A stretch of 64,000 nt of DNA from NCBI GenBank assembly GCA_964023205.1, contig OZ026833.1, forward strand, positions 37,054,366-37,118,365, written 5' to 3'. Shown piece after piece: positions 24,080 through 31,800 of this stretch. Source of the stretch: Lutraria lutraria (Eukaryota; Mollusca; Bivalvia; Venerida; Mactridae). The translations under genes were made by a program, and so were the position numbers. Positions within the stretch are counted from its first letter, which is position 1. Each line of letters begins with the position of its first letter. Under the pieces are notes generated by a model. That model was not told the DNA's origin. It saw only the letters and a program-made list of their open reading frames with translations, and made no database searches.

Positions 24080-24345
24080 ACAAAAGAAGACGATTAATTT
24101 GTGCGTTTGTTGACCTAAACAAGGCATTTGATTAAGTGCATCGTGATGCCCTGTGGTTTAAATTGTACAAACAGGGTCTAGATACAAACTTTTAAAAATG
24201 TTTCGAAGCATGTATAATATTGTAAAATAAAGTATGAAATTTTGTAATCAGTATTCGGACTTATTCGAAATTGCAGTGGGCTTACGCGAAGGCCAGTCAA
24301 ATACACCATCATTTTTGCCTTATTCGTTGACGATATTGAATTATT
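24080..24345 (+). pseudogene. LINE reverse-transcriptase fragment
   Basis: Plus-strand translation gives 'RRLICAFVDLNKAFD', matching the RT palm motif A region (AFVDFxKAFD), a stop, then 'VHRDALWFKLYKQGL', and after a frame change 'EIAVGLREGQ', matching the 'GVRQG' motif. Stops and frameshifts show a dead copy. The catalytic Asp of motif A is still visible; the YADD region is absent. Confidence 0.7.
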
Positions 24346-24359
24346 TTTACAACGAAGTA

Positions 24360-25010
24360 ATATTATGCGGAATTATGACCCTTTGTTTATTTTGTGCGAC
24401 TGTACTAGAAAAATACTATTGATTGCATCTTTTCTCAAGGGACTTCGTTCAAACGTTCATGGAACTATTGTTATCAAGTTACCCTGTGCATTATTGTCGA
24501 GGATTCGATCATGTTTGTTGGAATTATGGCCCTTTGTTTATTTTGTGCATATGTAATATATATACTCTTTTGTCTGCAACTCCCTCCTACATTTCTCGAG
24601 GGATTTTGGCCAAAGTATGCCAGAACTATTATCATCAAGTTCCCCAACACAATATTGTTTGGGGTTTGTGATTCGATCATTTTTGCCAGATTGATGGCCC
24701 TTTGTTAATTTTGTGTCCTAAATGAATTTTCTTCTATGTTTCACAGACTTATTGTCACCAAGAACCCCAGCAGATATATTCCGGGTTTTGTAATTGGATT
24801 TTTGGGCGGATTTATGGTCCTTTGATTATTTTGTGCATATGTCATAACGAAATACTTTTCTTGGCACAACTCCTTCATTTCTGAAGGCATATTCCACTAA
24901 CATTTGAGAACTATTGTCAGCAAGTTCTTATTATATCATATATTATCGGGGTTTTGTTATTCGATCATTTTTACAGAGTTATTGCCCTTTATTTTTCTGT
25001 ACTAAACTAT
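24360..25010 (+). repeat. Degenerate tandem repeat, unit about 150-170 bp
   Basis: Landmark 'tggccctttgtttattttgtgcatatg' recurs at about 24377, 24527, 24695, 24807 and 24980, each followed by 'ctatygtcatcaagttc' and 'gattcgatcatttttgccag'. ORFs inside it are repeat-driven. Confidence 0.7.
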
Positions 25011-25459
25011 GGCATCAACTTACAATCATCAAACACCTTGTGTTGGTTCCTTATGACAATCTCGACGGGATATGTGCATTTTCAGGTCGAAGCGATAAGC
25101 GTTTGTCTCCATACGCGGTTCACTTGGTATTATAGTAGAGATATATGGGGTTTACCAAATACAGACACGGAAAAGGAATACGATAATTTTGTCGGGGGGG
25201 GGGGGGGGGGGGGGTATGTCAAAGTTAAATAGCAATACACATGTACCTTCCCTAAAGCCGTGTCTATTTGCGGAATAACTAATAACACGAGGTCCGAATT
25301 CACTCTTTGAACATCGTATTCATGTATAAATTTGGGTTTTGACCGAAGTGCAAGGATCAAGGAAAATATTTGTGCGTTTTAAAGACAAAAACTTTAATAT
25401 CCAGTGTCACATTAATTTAACAATCTCAAGACTTGTTCACTGTCCGAAGAGCTTATATT
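25011..25459. other. Non-coding; G21 homopolymer
   Basis: A run of about 21 G at 25194-25214. Otherwise nothing recognised. The sequence lies 3' of the interrupted minus-strand ORF and may be its 3' region. Confidence 0.4.
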
Positions 25460-25539
25460 CTACTCGCGCAGAATTTTAGACACCTTTTTCAAAAAATTGT
25501 TATAGAGTTCGTAATTTTCTCTCACTAACTCAGCATGTC
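25460..25539 (-). pseudogene. 3' part of ORF disrupted by the Maverick insertion
   Basis: Reading the minus strand across the empty site (42812 continuing to 25539), the frame from the right flank stays open for 26 more codons and ends with TAG at 25460-25462. The segment contains 'ELVRENYELYNNFLKKVSKI', an amphipathic helix typical of the end of Myb/SANT-like or MADF-type proteins encoded by Harbinger elements. The 6-bp duplication CATGTC (25534-25539) is part of this coding sequence. Confidence 0.55.
25534..25539. repeat. Target-site duplication, left (CATGTC)
   Basis: CATGTC directly precedes the AGTAGTAATAGG terminus and recurs at 42806-42811 immediately after the other terminus. Six bases is the size produced by Maverick integrases. 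Confidence 0.95.
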
Positions 25540-25801
25540 AGTAGTAATAGGCGGTACCCTGGTACCATGGTCATATAGAATATAGAGGGGGTCGGTACCA
25601 GAAGTAAACAAAAATTGTGACAAATTGGGACAAATTGGAAATCAATGTTGTACCCCAAAATAGTATGAATTGAATTTTCGGAATGTTCTGGTACCATTAT
25701 TTTGTGTGTGTGTATAGACTTAGACAATGAGAGAATTTTCTTTCGAAAAGACATGGTGGCCCTGAAAAGGGCCGTTGGTGGTCCTGAAAAGGACCGTTGG
25801 T
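25540..25801. repeat. Left terminal inverted repeat (262 bp)
   Basis: Identical, as read, to the reverse complement of 42544-42805. It begins with the trinucleotide repeat AGTAGT and ends with two short hairpins (25758-25773 and 25780-25795). Divergence begins sharply at 25802. Confidence 0.95.
25758..25795 (-). terminator. Paired 3'-end hairpins, left TIR
   Basis: Two 16-nt hairpins with 6-bp perfect stems (GGCCCT/AGGGCC and GGTCCT/AGGACC) and 4-nt loops, separated by 'gttggt'. They lie 27 nt beyond the stop of the minus-strand gene at 25822-26520. In that gene's sense they read with UUUC loops, each preceded by AACGG. The same pair ends three other units in the element. Proposed role: 3'-end formation or transcript stability. 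Confidence 0.6.
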
Positions 25802-25821
25802 TGTGCCTGTTAGTCGGATCT

Positions 25822-26520
25822 TCATTTCTTTATTTCTTTACCATACTTGCCCCGAGGTTGTTTCTCAAGATCATGTTTTCGTTTCTTCGTTTCTGTCATC
25901 TCCGGTTTCTTTTTGTCATGCTCCGGTTTCTTTTTCTCATGCTCATGTTTTCGTTTCTTTGAATCATACATAAACTGTACAGGTACAATCATTTCTTGTG
26001 GCTTAAACCGTACTTCTTGATTTTTCATGAGTCTGACCATCTCTTGCATGACTTGATTCATCTGTACCATTTCTTCCTTGATACCTTGTAGAACAGACAA
26101 TCCCGTTGTAGGCCTTGTATTAGACTGTTTATCCGTCATAAGCTGTGTATTCGTCATAGTGGGTTGTACATCTACCATAGGCTGTGTATTCGTCATAGGT
26201 TGTATAGGCTGTGTATTCGTCATAGTGGGTTGTACATCTACCATGGGTTGTGTATTCGTCATAGTGGGTTGTACATCTACCATGGGTTGTATCGGTTGTA
26301 CATCTACCATAGGCTGTACATCTACCATGGACTGTTGACTGTATTGGCTGTACAGTGGTTGACTGTATTGGCTGTACTGTGGCTGCCTATACTGTAGTTG
26401 ACCGTACTTTGGCTGGTTGTACTTCGGCTGGTTGTAATGCATACCCGCATTCGGGTCTATCAACTCAGATGATTCTAGTGCTTCTCTCAATATATCGTAT
26501 GGCATGTTGAAGGACTCCAT
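25822..26520 (-). CDS. Q/Y-rich repeat protein with basic tail, unknown function
   Basis: 232 aa. I chose the ATG at 26518-26520 because a TATA box lies 43 nt before it; an upstream in-frame Met at 26667 would place the promoter inside the gene. Residues 27-62 are Gln/Tyr/Ser-rich (NQPKYNQPKYGQ-type repeats), about 63-130 hold repeats of MVDVQP and TMTNTQP, 140-170 form a predicted helix rich in Met/Glu/Val, and the last 50 residues are highly basic (KKRKHEHEKKK) and look like a nuclear localisation and nucleic-acid-binding tail. Low-complexity Q/Y tracts suggest condensate formation, which is inference. No homologue recognised. Transcribed toward the left end, ending at the TIR hairpins. Confidence 0.7.
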   Translation of the reverse strand: MESFNMPYDILREALESSELIDPNAGMHYNQPKYNQPKYGQLQYRQPQYSQYSQPLYSQYSQQSMVDVQPMVDVQPIQPMVDVQPTMTNTQPMVDVQPTMTNTQPIQPMTNTQPMVDVQPTMTNTQLMTDKQSNTRPTTGLSVLQGIKEEMVQMNQVMQEMVRLMKNQEVRFKPQEMIVPVQFMYDSKKRKHEHEKKKPEHDKKKPEMTETKKRKHDLEKQPRGKYGKEIKK

Positions 26521-26554
26521 GCTAGATAATGAAAAAATAGTGTCTGCGCCGGGG

Positions 26555-26606
26555 GTATTTATACTTTTTGCCTGCACGCGCCAGTGTTCTATTAGGTCAA
26601 GGTCAA
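26555..26606 (-). promoter_or_regulatory. TATA promoter with nuclear-receptor-type half-sites
   Basis: Minus strand GTATAAATAC (26555-26564), 43 nt from T to the ATG of the gene at 25822-26520. Upstream are GGCGCGTG (about 26574) and TGACCTTGACCT (26595-26606), a direct repeat of the TCAAGGTCA half-site bound by ERR/SF-1-type receptors. Another copy lies at 26692-26706. Confidence 0.6.
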
Positions 26607-26736
26607 TTGTGAGAAGTTTTTTTGAATACGTGTGACACTTCAAGTTTTTACAAGTGTGACACTTCAAGTTTTTTTAACAAGTGTTTGACACGTCAAGGTC
26701 AAGGTTATATTGTAGATATGCTTTGTACACATTATA

Positions 26737-27170
26737 CAATCACAGCAATTTGAATACTGTACACTTAATACTATCACAGCACTTTGCAGACTGTACACAT
26801 TATACTATCACAGCAATTTGAATACTGTACACATTATACTATCACAGCAATTTGAATACTGTACACATTATACTATCACAGCAATTTGCAGACTGTACAC
26901 TTAATACTATCACAGCAATTTGAATACTGTACACATTATACTATCACAGCAATTTGCAGACTGTACACTTAATACTATCACAGCAATTTGCAGACTGTAC
27001 ACTTAATACTATCACAGCAATTTGCAGACTGTACACTTAATACTATCACAGCAATTTGCAGACTGTACACTTAATACTATCACAGCAATTTGAATACTGT
27101 ACACATTATACTATCACAGCGCTTTGCAGACTGTACACTTAATACTATCACGGCAATTTGCAGACATTTG
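26737..27170. repeat. 34-bp minisatellite in the Maverick left arm, about 13 units
   Basis: Unit ACTATCACAGCAATTTGCAG followed by ACTGTACACTTAAT. Two main variants alternate (TTGCAGAC...CACTTAAT and TTGAATAC...CACATTAT). Every unit contains the palindrome TGTACA. It fills the only large non-coding block of the element, about 1.2 kb from the left end, between two minus-strand genes. Candidate functions are enhancer, replication or packaging element; none is proven. Confidence 0.9.
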
Positions 27171-27406
27171 TTGAAAATGATTGTACATCACATACTAACA
27201 CTTATATTTGTGGGGGAAATACTTTGTACAATCACAGCACTTATATTTGTTGAAAATGATTGTACACATCATACTATCACTTATATGTGTAGGAAATGTT
27301 TAACTTACCTCACACCGTCTATTTGTATTTGGTGTTATCAGATAGGAATGTAAATATACTAGTAATATTGACAATATGAGAGTGATTCTTTCTGAATTGT
27401 ATGGGG
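27171..27406. repeat. Diverged direct repeats next to the minisatellite
   Basis: 'acttatatttgttgaaaatgattgtacaca' type sequence occurs about three times (27167, 27204, 27240), again containing TGTACA. It looks like an older, decayed part of the same repeat domain. No ORF of interest. Confidence 0.5.
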
Positions 27407-27444
27407 GGCCCTGAAAAGGGCCGTTGGTGGTCCTGAAAAGGACC
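27407..27444 (-). terminator. Paired 3'-end hairpins, internal copy
   Basis: GGCCCT-GAAA-AGGGCC (27407-27422) and GGTCCT-GAAA-AGGACC (27429-27444), the same pair as in the TIRs, 20 nt past the stop of the minus-strand gene at 27464-27787 and in the same orientation relative to it. Confidence 0.6.
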
Positions 27445-27463
27445 GTTGGTGCTTGTATGGGGA

Positions 27464-27787
27464 TTAATGGCGTTGACCGCATCTCCCCATACAAGCAGGA
27501 CACCACTTGTCCCATTTCTGGACATCCTTCGGGTCCGGTGTAGGTTGGTAGAGGTTCGACGGAACCTCTACCAGTTCATCTTCCCAGTTCTCTGGGGTTG
27601 ATTCTTGAGGGGTATCCCCCCAGTCCTCTTCCCCAGAGCTGACCACAACCTCCTCCGCGAACTGTTTCCCCTCTCTTAGGGTCTTCACCTCCAACCTCAA
27701 CTCTTCTAACTGCATCTCCAGTTGTTCAATATACAACCCTAAGGTTGTATACTTTCTCTTAATAATGTTAAGCGTGCGTTGCGACAT
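27464..27787 (-). CDS. Coiled-coil protein with C-terminal Cys motif, unknown function
   Basis: 107 aa from the ATG at 27787. Residues 14-40 have a heptad pattern of Leu/Ile/Val (LGLYIEQLEMQLEELRLEV), i.e. a leucine-zipper-like coiled coil. Residues 48-75 are acidic with Trp (EEDWGDTPQE, ENWEDELVEV). The C-terminus WCPACMGRCGQRH could bind a metal. The combination of coiled coil and Cys-rich tail is shared with the gene at the opposite end (42064-42537), without clear sequence similarity. Head-to-head with 27989-28213 across the CCAAT-repeat promoter. Ends at hairpins. Confidence 0.7.
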   Translation of the reverse strand: MSQRTLNIIKRKYTTLGLYIEQLEMQLEELRLEVKTLREGKQFAEEVVVSSGEEDWGDTPQESTPENWEDELVEVPSNLYQPTPDPKDVQKWDKWCPACMGRCGQRH

Positions 27788-27849
27788 CTTGATACAGAAT
27801 GAAATTAGATCAAGGCAAGGTCACTGACTCTCATATGATACAAGGACTC

Positions 27850-27945
27850 TGATTGGTCCATTTTAACAGTATTTCATTGGTCCATTTTAACGGTATTTCA
27901 TTGGTCTATTTTACTGGCATTTCATTGGTCTGTTCTAGGTCAGTG
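27850..27945. promoter_or_regulatory. Divergent promoter: four CCAAT boxes on a 24-bp repeat
   Basis: ATTGG (inverted CCAAT) starts at 27852, 27876, 27900 and 27924, exactly 24 bp apart, within repeats of 'attggtccattttaac'. It separates the divergently transcribed genes at 27464-27787 and 27989-28213, both without a clear TATA. A nuclear-receptor-like 'tcaaggcaaggtca' lies at 27810-27823. Confidence 0.65.
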
Positions 27946-27988
27946 TTTTTCTCATGTTCCATAGCTCATTTATGTTTCATGATTCAAC

Positions 27989-28213
27989 ATGGGCAACTGC
28001 TTGAAAAGTTCTTCTGATGAACCTGAACAAGAAGATGTTTGGGTGGTCAAGATGGGTAATTTGTACCCAGACTTGTCTGAATTCCAAGATGCATGTGTAG
28101 AAGTGAAGATGGATATCAAGATGGGTAATTTATACCCTGACCTTGCCATCTTTTATGATGAGGATTTGAGAGCCAACTATTGGCGATACCTATTTCTTGC
28201 AGAAATGCAATGA
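27989..28213 (+). CDS. Small MGNC-start protein, probably N-acylated
   Basis: 74 aa. It starts Met-Gly-Asn-Cys-Leu-Lys-Ser-Ser, an N-terminal Gly for myristoylation followed by Cys for palmitoylation, so it would attach to the inner face of membranes (family knowledge of MGxC proteins; the Ser at the usual position 6 is displaced by one, so modification is probable rather than certain). KMGNLYPDL occurs twice (residues 21-29 and 44-52), an internal duplication. Acidic overall. No homologue recognised. Ends 10 nt before a 3' hairpin. Confidence 0.65.
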   Translation: MGNCLKSSSDEPEQEDVWVVKMGNLYPDLSEFQDACVEVKMDIKMGNLYPDLAIFYDEDLRANYWRYLFLAEMQ

Positions 28214-28223
28214 ATTACCCAAC

Positions 28224-28239
28224 GGCCCTTATTAGGGCC
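28224..28239 (+). terminator. Single 3'-end hairpin
   Basis: GGCCCT-TATT-AGGGCC preceded by CCAAC and followed by ACCAT, the same frame as the TIR hairpins but with a different loop, 10 nt after the stop of 27989-28213. Confidence 0.55.
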
Positions 28240-28304
28240 ACCATATGTGTTAGATTCGTTTTATATCTCAAGCAAAGACAAAAGCATATTACATTGTCTA
28301 TCAT

Positions 28305-28310
28305 TTTATT
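28305..28310 (-). terminator. AATAAA poly(A) signal (minus strand)
   Basis: TTTATT on the plus strand, about 105 nt past the stop of the zinc-knuckle gene at 28415-28765. Confidence 0.4.
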
Positions 28311-28414
28311 TTTGAAAACATTTATAAAGTACAACAAAGTACAACACAATACAACTCACTTAGTCTCCAATTTATACACAATTGTCCAACACATTGTCCA
28401 ACACATTGTCTGGA

Positions 28415-28765
28415 TTACACAAAGTCACTCACAGTTTTTGTTGGATTCTTTTTGTATTTACGTTTTTTCTTACTCTGTTCTGCGTCCTGTAGATCGACCT
28501 GTTCACCTTGTTTCTTAGGACAGTCTGCGATGAAATGTCCTTGTTCATGACAATAAAAGCATTCATTGTTGAAGGGTTCCGTACAGCTTGTAGAATAATG
28601 TCCTTTCTTTCCACAACGATAACACTTGATATGATCCCATGTTACATTTTTCTGTCCACAGAGCTGATCCGCTAAGTTGTTAAGCTCTTTAATTTTCTTC
28701 TTTAATGAATACATCAAAGTTTGATCTCGGTTCTCTTCAACTTGGTTCATTTTAGGATCGCTCAT
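28415..28765 (-). CDS. Double CCHC zinc-knuckle protein
   Basis: 116 aa. Two zinc knuckles: C48-x2-C51-x4-H56-x4-C61 and C69-x2-C72-x4-H77-x4-C82, the retroviral nucleocapsid/CNBP type that binds single-stranded nucleic acid. A short coiled segment precedes them (residues 19-34) and a basic KKKRKYKK stretch (100-107) follows, likely nuclear localisation. Head-to-head with the DNA polymerase gene, with a TATA box 41 nt before the ATG, so it is probably expressed with replication genes and may act in DNA or RNA binding during replication; that role is inference. Confidence 0.85.
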   Translation of the reverse strand: MSDPKMNQVEENRDQTLMYSLKKKIKELNNLADQLCGQKNVTWDHIKCYRCGKKGHYSTSCTEPFNNECFYCHEQGHFIADCPKKQGEQVDLQDAEQSKKKRKYKKNPTKTVSDFV

Positions 28766-28798
28766 GTTGAAATGATAAAAAACGGACGGAGCGTACGT

Positions 28799-28847
28799 CT
28801 TTTATAGAGTGTCACGCGTTATGACCTTGAACCCGAACTATAAAAAA
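28799..28847. promoter_or_regulatory. Divergent TATA promoter between zinc-knuckle and polB genes
   Basis: Minus-strand TATAAAAG (28806-28799) lies 41 nt before the ATG at 28765; plus-strand TATAAAAAA (28839-28847) lies 36 nt before the ATG at 28875. Between them sit ACGCGT (28814) and TGACCTTGA (28822-28830). Only about 32 bp separate the two TATA boxes, so the sites between must serve both genes. Confidence 0.75.
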
Positions 28848-28874
28848 CGGCGGAGAAGTTTTAAGATCATAATC

Positions 28875-31800
28875 ATGTCAGATACCGACAGTACTAGTGG
28901 TGAGGATGAACCTCCAACTAAACGAAGTAAGGTTGAGCCTGTGCGCGACTATTATGACATACAGTCACGCATGGAAAGAAAGTCAAGAAAATTCAAGACT
29001 CAATCCAAAGTATATGATGTGACATTTCAGCCGTATAATCAATCGTTTGAATTTACAAACAGGTTGTTTAATGATATGATGGATCAACTCTACAAGAGAT
29101 GTGAAGTGAGATCAAATGATCGAGTTCGAGTATCTATTCTACATCCTGATTTGGACTTTGGAATACATGTTCCGTTTAATAGGGCATCTCGTATTAGTGG
29201 AGATACATTATTGGATGAAATTGAACGTGTGGCACAGAGTAACCGTCAATTTAAAATTCATGATGGGGCGGCACAGATGGAAATTACGCATATTGCTATG
29301 CCACAGGGATCCGGAAAGAAAACGTTTAAAGCACCAAACTTATCCAGTATGCGGAAGTCAAAGACAAGTGTTGTGTGTATTGACAATAGTAAGGACTCTA
29401 TGTGTTTAGCTAGATCGATTGTGGTAGGACGGTGCAAAGTGGATGAAAATCAAACCCCGGAATGGAAAAAACGATGGGGTCTTATACGTCAGTCTAAGAA
29501 AAATCTTCAAAAATACGAAGCTGAAGCATTATTAAAGCAAGTGGGTATTTCATCGGATCAGTCGTGTGGTATAGAAGAATACCAAAAACTACAGGACTAT
29601 ATCTATCCCAGCTATGTGATTAAAATCCATCCACAACATTATGGAAGTGAATTGTTATTCAAACCACCCGCTATGACTGAAAAAAGTCGTGTGATTCATA
29701 TCTTTCACCATGATAATCATTATGACTGTATTGTATCCATTACCGGATTTCTCGGGCGGAGTTATTATTGTGAATGGTGTGATGTCGGTTATGATCACCG
29801 TGAAGGACACCAGTGTAGCCATATTTGTCAGTGTTATGCTCACACCCTGTGCCCAGCAGGACAATCTATAAGATGTCCGGATTGCCGTCGCCTATTCCAG
29901 AGTCAGGCATGTTTTGACAATCATAAAACAAAAACGGGAAAACAACGTAAAACCATTTGTGAATCCGTATGGAATTGTAAGAAATGTGGACAAAAGGTGA
30001 TTGAAACGAAACGGAGTCACGTTTGCCCAGGGACAAAGAAATGTAGGTGTTGTAAAGCCATAGTAGGACCAGATCATGACTGTTACATTCCAACGTATGA
30101 ACCACCCAATAGAAAACAACCAGAAGTACCATTCATCTTTTTTGATTTTGAATGTCGTTTTGATTCTGGAGAACATATCCCTAATTTTTGTGTGGCTCAA
30201 CGTGCTTGTGGTGACTGTATGTGTAAGTCAGTGAAAACTCCATGTGAGTATTGTGAAGAGGTGAATGAAGCCAGACAAATGACATTCCGTGGTGAAAATA
30301 CGTTACAACAATTCTGTACTTGGCTATTCCTCCCTACCCATCGAGGATCGACAGTGATAGCCCACAATGCTCAAGGCTATGACGCTCAGTTTATTCTTAG
30401 ATATGTGGTTACTCAGGGGACGGCGAAACCCCAGTTGATTATGAATGGTAGTAAAATCATTCAATTGAGAGTGCATGGAATACGCATGATTGACTCCCTC
30501 AGTTTCCTGAGTATGCCTCTCTCCTATTTTCCCAATACATTTGGACTGACCGAGTTAGCCAAAGGATGGTTTCCATTCTATGCAAACACCTTGGCGTATC
30601 AAGATTATGTGGGACCTTATTTACCGCTACACTTTTACAAACCGGATAGTATGAAACCAGAGCGACGTGAAGAGTTTTTAACCTGGTACAATGAAAGAAA
30701 AGGTGACGTATTTGATTTTCAAAAGGAAATGGAGAAATACTGTCAATCGGATGTGGACATTTTAAGACGCGGGTGTGGAGAATTTCGTCAACAATTATTG
30801 GAAAGTGATCAAATAGATCCATTTACTGAAGCTACCACATTAGCTCAAGTGTGTAACAAAGCCTGGCGCAAAAATTCCATGCCACCTCATAGTTTAGCCG
30901 TGATTTCGGATGCCGGGTATCCCAATAAAACCCGGTATTCCATGAAAGGCATACGTTGGCTACAAATGATGGCTGTCACCGAAGAGATACATATTCGACA
31001 TGCCTTGAATAACAAAGGCGAAGTCAAAATTGGACCTTATTACGTGGATGGCTATTGTCAAGAGACCAACACCGTGTATGAATTCATGGGATGTTGGTAC
31101 CATGGGTGCCCCACCTGTTTTCCTAACCGAAGTACCATCAATCCGTATACTTTGAGAAGCATGCAACAGGCCTATCACGATACGTATAAACGACTGGAGT
31201 CTTTGAAAGAACAGGGGTACCCTGTTGTGGTCATGTGGGAATGTGAATTTGATCAGCGTTGTCAAAAGGATCCTACCTATAAGACAAGAGTGGAACGATT
31301 CTATCATGGTCAAGAACCGATACAACCCAGGGAAGCTTTGTTCGGAGGTCGTACGAATGCCGTCCGACTGTATCATGAAGTAGACAACGATCAAGAAATC
31401 AAATATGTGGATATTTGTTCTCTCTATCCGTATGTGAACAAGTACAGGGCTTATCCGATAGGTCATCCAGTGATCATGAGTCAAGAACAAATTGATCAAC
31501 AGCATATTGAGAAATACAAAGGACTGATTAAATGCCGTGTTCTACCCCCGCAAGATTTATGGATGCCTGTCTTACCCATACACTGTAATAGTAAAATGGT
31601 GTTTACGCTATGCCGTACCTGTGCTGAGAAGGAGATGGATTATTGTACACATTCCCCGTATGAACGATTCTTGTATGGCACATGGACTCATGTTGAATTG
31701 GCTAAAGCTATTGCTTTAGGCTATCAAGTATCAAAAGTGTATCATGTATGGCACTGGGATGAATGGAGTACGGACGTCTATCGGCAATACATTGACAAAT

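Noticed and set aside
26521..26667. N-terminal extension of the Q/Y-rich gene
   Set aside because: The extension covers the TATA box and receptor half-sites of the gene's own promoter.
28809..28874. N-terminal extension of the polymerase ORF
   Set aside because: It starts at GTG or an ATG that lies upstream of the TATA box; the ATG at 28875 is correctly spaced from the TATA box.
30960..31505. 181-aa minus-strand ORF inside polB
   Set aside because: Antisense shadow of the polymerase with no domain of its own.
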